From Phycisphaerales bacterium (GTDB lineage Bacteria > Planctomycetota > Phycisphaerae > Phycisphaerales > UBA5793), in the NCBI GenBank assembly GCA_020852515.1, contig JADZAS010000014.1, forward strand, positions 124,001-188,000: a DNA stretch of 64,000 bases, written 5' to 3'. The notes under the pieces were generated by a model, which was not told the DNA's origin, did not search any database, and saw nothing but the letters and a program-made list of their open reading frames with translations. Numbering within the stretch: the stretch's first letter is position 1; each line of letters opens with the position of its first letter. This document shows, piece after piece, positions 8,003 to 15,837 of the stretch. Both the position numbers and the translations under genes were made by a program.

Positions 8003-8596
8003 GTGTCGGGGAAGGGGCAACGGATCGGGTACGTTCGCGTCAGCACGTACGACCAGAACGCGGAGCGACAGCTCGAAGGCGTGCAGCTCGACCGCCTCTT
8101 CGCTGACCACGCCTCCGGCAAGGACACCGACCGGCCGCAACTCAAGGCGCTGGTCTCCTACGCCCGCGAGGGCGACACGATCGTCATCCACAGCATGGAC
8201 CGTCTCGCCCGCAACGTGGACGACCTGCGCCGCATCGTCCAGGAGCAGACCCGCCGCGGCATCCGCGTCCAGTTCATCAAGGAGAACCTGCTGTTCACCG
8301 GCGAGGACTCGCCGATGGCGAACCTCATGCTCACCGTGCTCGGCGCGGTGGGCCAGTTCGAGCGCGAACTCATCCGGGAGCGGCAGCGCGAGGGCATCGC
8401 CCTGGCCAAGCAGCGCGGCGTCTATCGTGGCCGCAGGCGGGCGCTCTCGCCGGAGCGCATCGCCGAACTGCGGGTTCGCGCCGCCGGCGGCGAGAAGAAG
8501 GCACGTCTCGCCCGCGAGTTCGGCATCAGCCGCGAGACACTCTACCAGTACCTGAGGGAGACACCGGCGAAGGCGGCGGCGCCCGTGCCCTCCTGA
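8003..8596 (+). CDS. small serine recombinase (Tn3-type resolvase/invertase family)
   Basis: The 197-aa product matches the family length. The N-terminal catalytic domain begins GYVRVSTYDQNAERQL, with the nucleophile Ser in RVST. It continues with IVIHSMDRLARNVDDL (catalytic Arg region) and GAVGQFERELIRERQREGIA (dimer-interface E-helix). The C-terminal helix-turn-helix is LAREFGISRETLYQYLR. The GTG at 8003 follows GGAGAG at 7994-7999, and longer upstream extensions would run into the putative res cluster. Likely jobs are resolution of element dimers or a local inversion. This is distinct from the large serine recombinase at 15838. Confidence 0.92.
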   Translation: MSGKGQRIGYVRVSTYDQNAERQLEGVQLDRLFADHASGKDTDRPQLKALVSYAREGDTIVIHSMDRLARNVDDLRRIVQEQTRRGIRVQFIKENLLFTGEDSPMANLMLTVLGAVGQFERELIRERQREGIALAKQRGVYRGRRRALSPERIAELRVRAAGGEKKARLAREFGISRETLYQYLRETPAKAAAPVPS

Positions 8597-8708
8597 AGGG
8601 TCGGAGCGGGGTGTGCAGCGAATCGAGCGCACCCGCTCACCAGGCCGGGGAGGGTCGGCAGTAGTATGCTCACAAGTGGCGTGAGCATGTCCCCTGCTGG
8701 AGCACCGT

Positions 8709-9863
8709 GTGAACAGCGAGTCAGATCAGCCCGCTGCGTGGGAACCGCACTCGGCGTCTGCGCCGCCGGCACCATCCATGACGGCATCCCACGCTCTGCG
8801 CGCACTTCAGGATGAATCGTTCGGGTTGTTGCACGATCGCCTGATCGAGATGGGGTGGAACCCGGCCGACCTTGCCGTCGATACTTCGGCGGGCTGTGTT
8901 CACGGGGCAATCAATGGCAGATCGTGGCTGCTCTATTCGCAACAATGGGCCGACGCGCTGATCCGTGAACGCTTTACCGCCACCCTGGCCGCGCTGCGCC
9001 CTGGTCTGAAGACGCATGCCCTCTCGCTTGCGCGTGTCGGGGCGCTGGCCAGCGTGTCGCTTGATGCGTTGGCCGGCCATGCCGGCGACGAGGGGGATGA
9101 GTGCATCGCGGTCTCCATCGGGCTGATGAAGCTGCGCCTGTGGGGGCTGACGGTCGCGCGGGCATTGGGTGTGAACTCGTTTGAAGCACCGCGGCCGATT
9201 GATTCGGATACCGGTGACTCGCCGCCGCAGTCCTGGTGGCGGTCTTCGCTGCTCGTTGCGGCCTATGACGCGCTCGGCTGCACGGTGGACCCCGCGCGCA
9301 TGGCGGCCATCGCCGCATGGGACGCCAGGCGGGGCAACTCCGGGTCGGCTGAACAGGGCGTGTCGGTTGCAATGGAGCGCTTCGTCATTCTTCACGAGAT
9401 CGGTCACTATGAGTGCGGGCACGTGGGCGTATGTCGCGCGTACGCCTCGAAGAGCGGACCACCGCGCGACGTGTTCCACCGGCTGGAAGCGGAGGCTGAC
9501 CGCTTCGCCGTTGATCATCTCCGCGCCATGTGTTCCGATGGGGAAGCCGCCGCGAGCACCGTGTGTCTGCTGTTCCTGTTGTTCGCACTGTCGCCGGAAT
9601 TGCTGAGCCGCTATCCGTTCTGCGACGATGCCGATGCGTACCCGCACCCGCTGACGCGGCTCATCTGGCTGCTGCGGCGGTTGTTCCCGGGCGATGTCGC
9701 GAAGCAGGCGTCATATGTGCGTTTCGTCATCACGTCGCTGATCGCGGCGACCGAGGAGTCGTCATTCGATCTGGACGGGATGGAAGACGCCATTCTTGTC
9801 GCGGTGATGGGCAAGCCGAACGCGCCTGAGTCATCACGACCCAACGAGGCGGAGCCGCGCTGA
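8709..9863 (+). CDS. zinc metallopeptidase with HEIGH motif, ImmA/IrrE-like
   Basis: The 384-aa protein has a gluzincin-type active site: VILHEIGHYECGH (HExxH at residues 229-233) followed ~27 residues later by LEAEADRFAVDHL, where an acidic residue near 260-262 would be the third zinc ligand. The spacing and the E-A-D-x-F-A pattern match ImmA/IrrE-type regulatory proteases better than M48 enzymes. The N-terminal ~200 residues have no recognised domain. The C-terminal part has one hydrophobic segment (TVCLLFLLFALSPELL) that may be buried or membrane-touching. The GTG at 8709 follows GGAG at 8699-8702. In mobile elements such proteases cleave the element's repressor, and an HTH regulator lies nearby at 10228. 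Confidence 0.75.
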   Translation: MNSESDQPAAWEPHSASAPPAPSMTASHALRALQDESFGLLHDRLIEMGWNPADLAVDTSAGCVHGAINGRSWLLYSQQWADALIRERFTATLAALRPGLKTHALSLARVGALASVSLDALAGHAGDEGDECIAVSIGLMKLRLWGLTVARALGVNSFEAPRPIDSDTGDSPPQSWWRSSLLVAAYDALGCTVDPARMAAIAAWDARRGNSGSAEQGVSVAMERFVILHEIGHYECGHVGVCRAYASKSGPPRDVFHRLEAEADRFAVDHLRAMCSDGEAAASTVCLLFLLFALSPELLSRYPFCDDADAYPHPLTRLIWLLRRLFPGDVAKQASYVRFVITSLIAATEESSFDLDGMEDAILVAVMGKPNAPESSRPNEAEPR

Positions 9864-10175
9864 CTATCTGCCGCGCGCTTGTCGCGGCGCCCGCTGCAAG
9901 GCGGCTTCAATGATGTTGTAGACGTCGGCTTCGGAGCCGGTTATCCGTGGCGCCTGATCGGGGTCGTTCGGGATGCCGAGGCTCGTGAGCATGCGGTCGA
10001 GGGCCGCCTCCTTGTTGTCATCGTTTGGAGCCGACTCAAAGCGCACTTCGATGCCGTAGGGCCTTTCATCGCGGCCGCACACGACGGCGGAGAAGTCGTA
10101 CGGCTTGAGATCGTATCGGCCGCCAAGCTCGTTGAGCATGTTCATGATCGCAACGTCGTAGTTATGCTGTAACAC
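9864..10175 (-). CDS. hypothetical protein
   Basis: The 103-aa soluble protein is convergent with the metallopeptidase: its stop at 9864 directly abuts that gene's stop at 9863. An N-terminal helix is followed by beta-like stretches (DFSAVVCGRDERPYGIEVRFE) and a C-terminal helix ending in basic residues. The assigned start is a GTG at 10175. An ATG at 10145 would remove ten residues. It lies downstream of the HTH regulator on the same strand across a 52-bp gap that holds an AT-rich palindrome, so it may be co-regulated. No family recognised. Confidence 0.6.
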   Translation of the reverse strand: MLQHNYDVAIMNMLNELGGRYDLKPYDFSAVVCGRDERPYGIEVRFESAPNDDNKEAALDRMLTSLGIPNDPDQAPRITGSEADVYNIIEAALQRAPRQARGR

Positions 10176-10211
10176 GCCTCGTCTTCCTCTCTGATGACGA
10201 GGCTACATCCA

Positions 10212-10229
10212 AAGAGTAAATAAACTCTT
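10212..10229. repeat. AT-rich palindrome between regulator and small gene
   Basis: AAGAGT (10212-10217) and ACTCTT (10224-10229) form a perfect 6-bp inverted repeat around AAATAA. The repeat overlaps the stop codon of the HTH gene and stands out as AT-rich in GC-rich surroundings. It could be an operator for the following leftward gene or a weak terminator. Confidence 0.35.
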
Positions 10230-10911
10230 AACGGTCTCGGGCTTGCGCTGCCGTCAGGTCCAGGACCGTGTCCTCGTCGCAGCCGAACAGTCGGGCAACC
10301 TGACGTATCTGTGCTCGCGGGACTCTGCTGCCCCAGCCGGACGTGATGAGCTCGCCATCAGTGGCGCCATCGGCGTTGAACTCGCCCGCATCCATGAAGG
10401 TCCTCACCCTGGCTGGCTTGATGGCGAACATCGCCCAGCAGCGCCGGCGACCTTCCCGTGCGGGAACAGCGATGAGAACACGCCATGCCGCCGGGCCGGT
10501 GATGCGGGATGTGACTACGCCTGACTTCTGCCCCGTGATCGTGATGCCCTCCTGCGCAAGCGCCTGGATGATGTCCGGGGTCAGGCGCACGAGGTGGTCC
10601 TTCTGCTGCACGGAGTGCAGGTAGCCCTTGAGACGGATCTCGATGACGAACCGACACGGCTTGAGTGGGCGAGGCGGAACGGCTTCGGGGAGATCGGCGC
10701 GAATGGCATCGGTCGTCGTTCCGAGCACGGCCGCCAATCGTCTCAGGTTCTTGAAGTAGACCCGCTGTTCGCCGCTCAGCCAACGTCTGACATTGCGGAG
10801 TTGGACGCCCACCTTCTTTGCGAGGTCCTCGACCGTGAGGCTCCGTGCGAGGCGCAGACGCTCGACCTCATCGAGGCGGAGAGGAGCCGATCGTTGTCTT
10901 GCCTGCTTCAT
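10228..10911 (-). CDS. HTH (Xre/Cro-like) transcriptional regulator with C-terminal domain
   Basis: The 227-aa protein has a helix-turn-helix domain at ~12-65: RLARSLTVEDLAKKVGVQLR then NVRRWLSGEQRVYFKNLRRL, the classic Xre-type arrangement. A ~150-residue C-terminal region of unknown fold follows. The ATG at 10911 was preferred over an upstream start because it places the HTH close to the N-terminus, as usual in this family. It is transcribed divergently from the operon starting at 11068, and the intergenic region holds two palindromes. It is therefore the best candidate for the element's main repressor, with the nearby ImmA-like protease a possible antagonist. That regulatory role is inference. 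Confidence 0.8.
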   Translation of the reverse strand: MKQARQRSAPLRLDEVERLRLARSLTVEDLAKKVGVQLRNVRRWLSGEQRVYFKNLRRLAAVLGTTTDAIRADLPEAVPPRPLKPCRFVIEIRLKGYLHSVQQKDHLVRLTPDIIQALAQEGITITGQKSGVVTSRITGPAAWRVLIAVPAREGRRRCWAMFAIKPARVRTFMDAGEFNADGATDGELITSGWGSRVPRAQIRQVARLFGCDEDTVLDLTAAQARDR

Positions 10912-10929
10912 CGTGCCAACCCCAAACGT

Positions 10930-10977
10930 CACCGAGAAATCCCGGTGCGCGTCATTCACACTGCCGGTGCAACCGGC
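10930..10977. promoter_or_regulatory. divergent control region with two inverted repeats
   Basis: Between the HTH gene (leftward from 10911) and the rightward operon (from 11068), CACCG (10930-10934) pairs with CGGTG (10943-10947), and GCCGGT (10963-10968) pairs perfectly with ACCGGC (10972-10977) across a 3-bp spacer. Both share the CCGGTG core. They are reasonable repressor half-sites for the HTH protein. No -35/-10 pair is clear enough to call. Confidence 0.4.
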
Positions 10978-11067
10978 GAGACTTTGGCCAGATGGTAGCG
11001 GAGCGGCAAGCGCAGCCGAAGGGCCGAGCAAAGGTCGCGCGTGAGGTCGTCGTGAAAGGAGCCTGCT

Positions 11068-11388
11068 GTGGCCGAATTCCTGTCCCTACTCAAGACACTA
11101 GTGATCTGTGGGTCGCTGCTCGCGTTCACCATGATCGTGCTGCTGTCGTTGCCGGCCAGTCGCCTCAGGGCCGTGGCGCTGGAAGTCACGAAGTGGCTCG
11201 TCGTGTCGGGCCTGGTCCTGCTGACTTTTTCACCGTTGGACCTACTGCCCGGCCTGCCGGTGGACGACGCGGTCTACATCATCGCGGCCATCCTGACCGG
11301 CCGCTCGGCGCTCAAAGACCGGGAGACACGCAAGCTGCTTGACGAGGTCGAACTCCAGAACCTGCGCGACCGGGCCGGGAGGAACTGA
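11068..11388 (+). CDS. small membrane protein, DUF1232/YkvA-like
   Basis: The 106-aa product has two hydrophobic segments: residues ~6-30 (LLKTLVICGSLLAFTMIVLL) and ~42-75, the latter containing SPLDLLPGLPVDDAVYIIAA. The (S)PxDLxP...DD pattern is the signature of DUF1232 proteins. The GTG at 11068 follows AAAGGAG at ~11054-11060. It is the first gene of a tightly packed rightward operon, and its stop is 2 bp before the ParB-like start. Function unknown. Confidence 0.75.
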   Translation: MAEFLSLLKTLVICGSLLAFTMIVLLSLPASRLRAVALEVTKWLVVSGLVLLTFSPLDLLPGLPVDDAVYIIAAILTGRSALKDRETRKLLDEVELQNLRDRAGRN

Positions 11389-11390
11389 CC

Positions 11391-12218
11391 ATGCCGGCAC
11401 ACGTCGTTCAACAGATCCCGACTGGCGAGCCCGTGTCGCCCGGCAACATCCGGGCGCGGCTCGACGAGGAAGAGCAGGCGTCGCTGGCGCAGAGCCTCGC
11501 GCAGAACGGCATCCTGGTGCCTCTGCTCGGACACTATGAGGGCGACGCGTTGGTCGTTGACGACGGGCACCGCCGTCTCGACGCCGCGCGTCGTGCAGGC
11601 CTCGATACGGTGCCGATGCTGATCGCCGAGAAGGCCCCGACGCCGGCGGAGCGTGTCACCCTCCAGCTGCTGGCCAACACCCAGCGCCAGGGCCTGAAGG
11701 TCACGGAGCACGCCCGCGCTCTTCACGAGCTGATGCAGGCGACGGGTTGGTCGGCGGCGGAAACCTCATTGCGGCTCGGCCGGCCGTCGCCCGGCACCAT
11801 CTCCAAGCTGCTCTCGCTGCTCGTCCTGCCGCGCGATGTGCAGGACCTGATCGACGCGGGGCGCATCCCGATGAGCAGCGCCTACCAGATCGTCACCGTG
11901 CCGGACGCGGCGGAGCGCGAGCGGCTGATCCAGGCGGTGCTCGAAGGCCGGCTGACGCGCGACCGGCTGGTCGCGGAGACGAGGGCCGTCAAGGCGGGAC
12001 GGCCCGCTCCACGCACGAGCACGCGGCAGCGCGTCGCTCGCGAGCGCGTCGTCATCAAGCTCGGCGAGGGCCGGTCGGTCGCCGTCTCCGCGCCGACGCT
12101 CACCGTCGATGCGGTGGTCAACTGGTTCATGGACCTTGCCGAGCAGCTCAGGCACGCCGGCGCCGACGGTCGGCCGCTGGCGGAAGTCGCCAGGAGCATC
12201 TCGGGCAACGGCAAGTAG
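11391..12218 (+). CDS. ParB/RepB/Spo0J-family protein
   Basis: The 275-aa protein has the ParB N-terminal domain: PVSPGNIRARLDEEEQASLA, then NGILVPLLGHYEGDALVVDD and GHRRLDAARRAGLDTVPMLI, the last being a variant of the phosphate-binding GERR box. A central helix-turn-helix follows (LKVTEHARALHELMQATG and SLRLGRPSPGTISKLLSLLV). The C-terminal part contains a basic linker. The ATG at 11391 is preceded by GGGAGG. No ParA is encoded beside it in the window, so partition by a classic ParA/ParB pair is doubtful. A transcriptional or transfer-related DNA-binding role is also possible. Confidence 0.88.
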   Translation: MPAHVVQQIPTGEPVSPGNIRARLDEEEQASLAQSLAQNGILVPLLGHYEGDALVVDDGHRRLDAARRAGLDTVPMLIAEKAPTPAERVTLQLLANTQRQGLKVTEHARALHELMQATGWSAAETSLRLGRPSPGTISKLLSLLVLPRDVQDLIDAGRIPMSSAYQIVTVPDAAERERLIQAVLEGRLTRDRLVAETRAVKAGRPAPRTSTRQRVARERVVIKLGEGRSVAVSAPTLTVDAVVNWFMDLAEQLRHAGADGRPLAEVARSISGNGK

Positions 12219-12228
12219 GAGATTCATC

Positions 12229-12315
12229 ATGGAGCTCATCGGAGTCGTCACGCTGTTCATCATCGCCACGCTGTGGAAGTCGGAACAGGACGCCAAGCGA
12301 AAGGCGGGCAAGTAA
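12229..12315 (+). CDS. 28-aa single-helix membrane peptide
   Basis: The ATG at 12229 follows TAGGAG at 12216-12221 and encodes MELIGVVTLFIIATLWKSEQ followed by DAKRKAGK and a TAA. This is one membrane helix with a positively charged C-terminal tail that should stay in the cytoplasm. It sits 10 bp after the ParB-like gene and 3 bp before the coupling ATPase. Good ribosome binding site, tight operon spacing and sensible topology support translation despite the size. It may anchor the ATPase, which has no membrane segment. Confidence 0.65.
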   Translation: MELIGVVTLFIIATLWKSEQDAKRKAGK

Positions 12316-12318
12316 CCC

Positions 12319-13815
12319 ATGCTCGGACTCTTCAGGAAACGCAAGCGCGCCGTGCGCGAGCCGTCCGACCTGCTCGCGCTGCCGCTGCTGCACTGGTCGC
12401 GAGACGACGCCTGGACGCTACGCGACGCGGTGGAGGGCACGCTCATCCTGGGAGCGACCGGCTCGGGCAAGACGAGCGGCTCCGGCCGGCTCATCGCCCG
12501 CACGATGCTCTCGTGCGGATTCGGCGGGCTGGTGCTCACTGCCAAGGCGGACGAACGCGCCCTGTGGAAGGGCTACTGCCGTGACACGAATCGCCTGGAT
12601 GATCTCGTGGTCGTCGGGACAGACTGCACGCGTCGCTTCAACTTTCTGGCACATGAACTGACCCGGCAGGGGGCGGGCGCGGGATTGACCGAGAACATCG
12701 TCACGCTGTTCGAGGACGTCATGGAGATCAAGGATCGCAATCGCCGGACGGGCGGCGCGAGCGACGACGGGAGCTTCTGGCGGGATCGCGGCCTGATGGG
12801 CCTGCGCTGCGCGGTGGACATTCTCGCGCTGGCGACCGGGAGCGTGTCGGTGCCGGAACTGGTCAAGGTGTTCCTCACGGCGCCCACGTCGCCGGCGCAG
12901 GTGTGCGACCCGCAGTTCCAGGAATCCTCGGCCTGCTTCCGCTGCATCAAGGCGGCGGACGCGAAGTCGAAGACGCCGCGGCAGCAGCATGATTTCGGGG
13001 TGGCGTGCGACCATTTTCTGCTGGAATGGCCTGCCCTGGCGGAGCGTACACGAAGCACCATCCAAGCAACGGTGTTGGGGTGGCTCGACCCGTTCAACCG
13101 CGGTCTGCTCCGCGAGATGTTCTGCACGGAGACGACCATTACGCCGGAGGCCGTGCAGGACGGCAAGATCATCCTCATCGACCTGCCGGTCAAGGAGTTC
13201 GGTGAAGTCGGGCAGTTCGCGCAGGTGCTGTGGAAATACTGCACGCAGAAACAACTCGAACGGCGGAATGTGCAGGAGAATCCCCGGCCCGCGTTTATCT
13301 GGGCCGACGAGGCGCAGCATTTCCTCACCAGCTACGACTTCCAGTTCCAGGCGACGTGCCGGTCGGCGTGGGTCGCAACCGTGCTGCTCAGCCAGAACTA
13401 CAGCAACTTCGTGGCGGCCCTCGGCGGCAACGAGAAGGGCCGCGTCGAGACCGACTCGCTGCTGGCCAACCTCAACACGAAGGTCTTTCACGGCAACAGT
13501 GACCCGGTGACGAACGAGTGGGCCTCGCGGCTCATCGGCCGCACCTTGCAGTGCCGGGCAAGCGGCAATCACTCCCACGCGGCGGACGACCAGGTGAGCG
13601 CGCTGCTCGGCCTCGACTGGGTGCGCGAGAACGGCACGACCAGCGGCGGGTTTTCAGAGGTCATGGAGGCGGAGGTGGAGCCGCGCGAGTTCACGCGGCT
13701 GCGCACGGGCGGGCCTCCTTCGTGGATCGTAGACGGCATCGTGTTTCAGAACGGAAAGGTGTTCAACGCATCGGGTCGCAGCTGGCTCCCGGTGCAGTTC
13801 AACCAGAGGGCATAA
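12319..13815 (+). CDS. type IV coupling protein (TraD/TraG/VirD4-like ATPase) lacking membrane anchor
   Basis: The 498-aa AAA+ ATPase should recruit the relaxase-DNA complex to a transfer channel. Walker A is GATGSGKTS at residues 45-53 and Walker B is AFIWADEAQHF around 325-335. The motif after Walker A (GRLIARTMLSCGFGGLVLTA) and the late VLLSQNYSNF motif are typical of TraD/VirD4 proteins. Canonical coupling proteins have two N-terminal membrane helices before the nucleotide-binding domain. Here only ~44 mostly hydrophilic residues precede Walker A. Flanking genes encode membrane proteins that may supply anchoring. Start ATG 12319, 3 bp after the 28-aa gene. Confidence 0.9.
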   Translation: MLGLFRKRKRAVREPSDLLALPLLHWSRDDAWTLRDAVEGTLILGATGSGKTSGSGRLIARTMLSCGFGGLVLTAKADERALWKGYCRDTNRLDDLVVVGTDCTRRFNFLAHELTRQGAGAGLTENIVTLFEDVMEIKDRNRRTGGASDDGSFWRDRGLMGLRCAVDILALATGSVSVPELVKVFLTAPTSPAQVCDPQFQESSACFRCIKAADAKSKTPRQQHDFGVACDHFLLEWPALAERTRSTIQATVLGWLDPFNRGLLREMFCTETTITPEAVQDGKIILIDLPVKEFGEVGQFAQVLWKYCTQKQLERRNVQENPRPAFIWADEAQHFLTSYDFQFQATCRSAWVATVLLSQNYSNFVAALGGNEKGRVETDSLLANLNTKVFHGNSDPVTNEWASRLIGRTLQCRASGNHSHAADDQVSALLGLDWVRENGTTSGGFSEVMEAEVEPREFTRLRTGGPPSWIVDGIVFQNGKVFNASGRSWLPVQFNQRA

Positions 13816-13898
13816 CGCCAGCGTCAAGTGAACGGCAAGGAAAGGCGGCGCAGACCGCCCGCGCGGTCACTGCGCGCACACAGACAGGAGATTCAGCG

Positions 13899-14498
13899 AT
13901 GCTGCAAAGACAGGAACCGGATCCGTTGTTCTCGAAGAACGAGTTCAACAAGTTCGCGAGCGTCATGACGTTCCTCACGCGGTCGCTCGCCGTCACGGTC
14001 GAGGTGATTCTGCGCCGATCGGATTCGTTCGGCGAGCGTTACTTCGGCCTCCAGGCAGCAGCCGGGGCGGTGTGCATCTTCTTCTGGCCCGCCTTCTGGG
14101 AGGGCTATAGCGCCGAGCCGATGTTCGTCTTCCTGGCGCTCTACTGGGTGGCGCTGCTCAGCGCGCGGATACGGTCGAAGGCACGCATCCGGCGCGGCGG
14201 GCCGCAGCCGCACACGCTTTACAACGGCACGCCGACGCTTGCGAAGGTCTGGAAGCGCAGCTCGGAGCACCGCATCAAGACGGTCATCGAGCCGGTCTAC
14301 ATGGGCTGCTTCGCCCTGTGCGCCGCCACCTTCAGCGTGCCGCTCGCTGCATACCTGGTGCTGGCCGGCGTGTGCGCCGCCGTCTCGACCGGCATGAGCG
14401 GCGCGCTCCAGCACCACCGCTCGATGGCGCTTCACGATTCCTTCCTGGAACAACGCGACGTAGCAGACGCCTTCCGCCGCATGCGCGACGGACGGTAA
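13899..14498 (+). CDS. polytopic membrane protein, transfer-operon component
   Basis: The 199-aa product has about four hydrophobic segments: near residues 48-67 (YFGLQAAAGAVCIFFWPAFW), 73-92 (PMFVFLALYWVALLSARI) and a pair at ~135-170 (VYMGCFALCAATFSVPLAAY, LVLAGVCAAVSTGM). The ATG at 13899 follows CAGGAG at 13885-13890. It sits directly after the coupling ATPase and before further small genes on the same strand. No family recognised. The position suggests a membrane partner of the ATPase, but this is inference. Confidence 0.75.
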   Translation: MLQRQEPDPLFSKNEFNKFASVMTFLTRSLAVTVEVILRRSDSFGERYFGLQAAAGAVCIFFWPAFWEGYSAEPMFVFLALYWVALLSARIRSKARIRRGGPQPHTLYNGTPTLAKVWKRSSEHRIKTVIEPVYMGCFALCAATFSVPLAAYLVLAGVCAAVSTGMSGALQHHRSMALHDSFLEQRDVADAFRRMRDGR

Positions 14499-14525
14499 CG
14501 CACTCAATCACAGGAGAGCACACTT

Positions 14526-14822
14526 ATGGCACGCGAAGAGCCAACGCAGAAGATCGGCGCCGGGCACGCCTCGGCCATGTTTCGCCAGGGCCTCGCGGAA
14601 CTCCGCGGCGCTCTCTATCCCGAGTCGAATGTGGCGCAGCCCACTGTATATGGCATCGCGGGAACGAAAACTCCCGGTGAGGTGATGATCGAAAAGCAGG
14701 GTGAATCGCGCGACCCCGACGAGCAACCGTCCATTCTCGAAGAGCGCCTCAAGCAGGCGGAGCAGCAGCGCGACGCCGACAAGGGCCGCGAACCCGAACC
14801 CCCGCAACAGGAAAGGGAGTGA
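14526..14822 (+). CDS. 98-aa hydrophilic protein of the transfer operon
   Basis: The ATG at 14526 follows AGGAGAG. The protein is highly charged, with an N-terminal helix (ASAMFRQGLAELRGALYPES), a short Pro/Gly segment and a C-terminal Glu/Gln/Arg-rich helix (LEERLKQAEQQRDADKG) likely to form a coiled coil. No membrane segment or known domain. It lies between the membrane protein and the J-domain gene in the same operon. Confidence 0.65.
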   Translation: MAREEPTQKIGAGHASAMFRQGLAELRGALYPESNVAQPTVYGIAGTKTPGEVMIEKQGESRDPDEQPSILEERLKQAEQQRDADKGREPEPPQQERE

Positions 14823-14826
14823 CGCC

Positions 14827-15600
14827 ATGCATCACCTGTTGATTCCTGCAATCGAACTCGTTCTCGGCGGTGCGGCACTGGCCTGGTCGAAGAGCAAGAG
14901 GCGCGCGCCTGAGGTGACCGTGGAGTGGACCGGAACCCGGTCGCTGGACCTGCCGCTCCGTGATGTCAGGGGCGCGGTGGCGCAGTACCTGGCCAGCCGC
15001 GGCTGTGTCGCGTTGGAGCGCGACGAGGTGGTTGACTGTTACCGCCGGGGCGATCGGTCCGTCACGCGCGTGCCGTGCGAGCGTGACCTGCGCTGGAGCG
15101 ATGTCCCGGTGGTCCTTGTGACCGGGTTCGCGGAGGCCAACGGCAGGACGATGTTCCATTACAGGCTGAGTGTTCTGCCGACTGTGAGCTACTCGCCCGC
15201 CGGCCGGGATTTCTTCCTGCGACAGGCACAGGCTGAGTTCGATGCCATTGTCGAGGTCCTGGAATCGCTCTCAGCGCAACGCGCTCGCGCAGGGCGCACC
15301 GCAGGCAACGGGCGTCGCCCGAACCACCGCTGGTATCCCGATGAAGAGGGAACGCAGGAAGCGCCGTCGCCGGATGGCTCCCTCGACGCCGACCTTGCCT
15401 TGCTCGGCCTCAAACGCGGCGCCACTTTCGAGCAGGTCACGAAGGCGTATCGGGTCGCCTGTCACAGGTACCACCCCGACCGCCTCGCCGGGAAGAACGT
15501 CGAGCCGCACCTGGTCGAACTCGCGGTGCAGCGATTCAAGGAAGTCACGGACGCCTACCACCGCCTGCGCGACCGCATGTCGCGGCAGCAACAGGCCTGA
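14827..15600 (+). CDS. membrane-anchored J-domain (DnaJ-like) protein
   Basis: The 257-aa protein has a short N-terminal hydrophobic helix (LLIPAIELVLGGAALAWSKS), a central ~150-residue domain of unknown fold and a C-terminal J-domain at ~195-253. The J-domain contains the HPD tripeptide (residues 216-218 in RYHPDRLAGK) needed to stimulate DnaK/Hsp70 ATPase. The ATG at 14827 starts 5 bp after the previous stop. A C-terminal J-domain behind a membrane anchor suggests it recruits host DnaK to a membrane-bound client, perhaps the transfer apparatus, but the client is unknown. Confidence 0.8.
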   Translation: MHHLLIPAIELVLGGAALAWSKSKRRAPEVTVEWTGTRSLDLPLRDVRGAVAQYLASRGCVALERDEVVDCYRRGDRSVTRVPCERDLRWSDVPVVLVTGFAEANGRTMFHYRLSVLPTVSYSPAGRDFFLRQAQAEFDAIVEVLESLSAQRARAGRTAGNGRRPNHRWYPDEEGTQEAPSPDGSLDADLALLGLKRGATFEQVTKAYRVACHRYHPDRLAGKNVEPHLVELAVQRFKEVTDAYHRLRDRMSRQQQA

Positions 15601-15616
15601 GGGAGGACGTGACGGC

Positions 15617-15832
15617 GTGCGGACGCGGCAGGTCCATCCAGAACCGGAGAGGGCGCGCAACGACACGGTCGTCGCCGTCCCTCCTGGTACACCGGAGTGG
15701 ATCACGCCGGAGCTCATCCGCCGCACGCTCCAGGTCTGGCAGCCGTACTACGCCGAGAGGCTCACGCCCGAAGACGCCGTTACAATGATCCGCAACGCCG
15801 GAGAGTTGTTCGCGGTTTTGTCGCGGGAGTGA
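15617..15832 (+). CDS. 71-aa protein preceding the large serine recombinase
   Basis: The GTG at 15617 follows GAGGGAGGA at 15600-15608. The product has a basic N-terminus and a compact helical domain, PEWITPELIRRTLQVWQPYY then ERLTPEDAVTMIRNAGELFA. The stop is 5 bp before the recombinase ATG, so the two are probably translated together. Known serine integrases use small unlinked or adjacent recombination directionality factors. This gene is a candidate by size and position only. Confidence 0.65.
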   Translation: MRTRQVHPEPERARNDTVVAVPPGTPEWITPELIRRTLQVWQPYYAERLTPEDAVTMIRNAGELFAVLSRE

Positions 15833-15837
15833 GCGTC

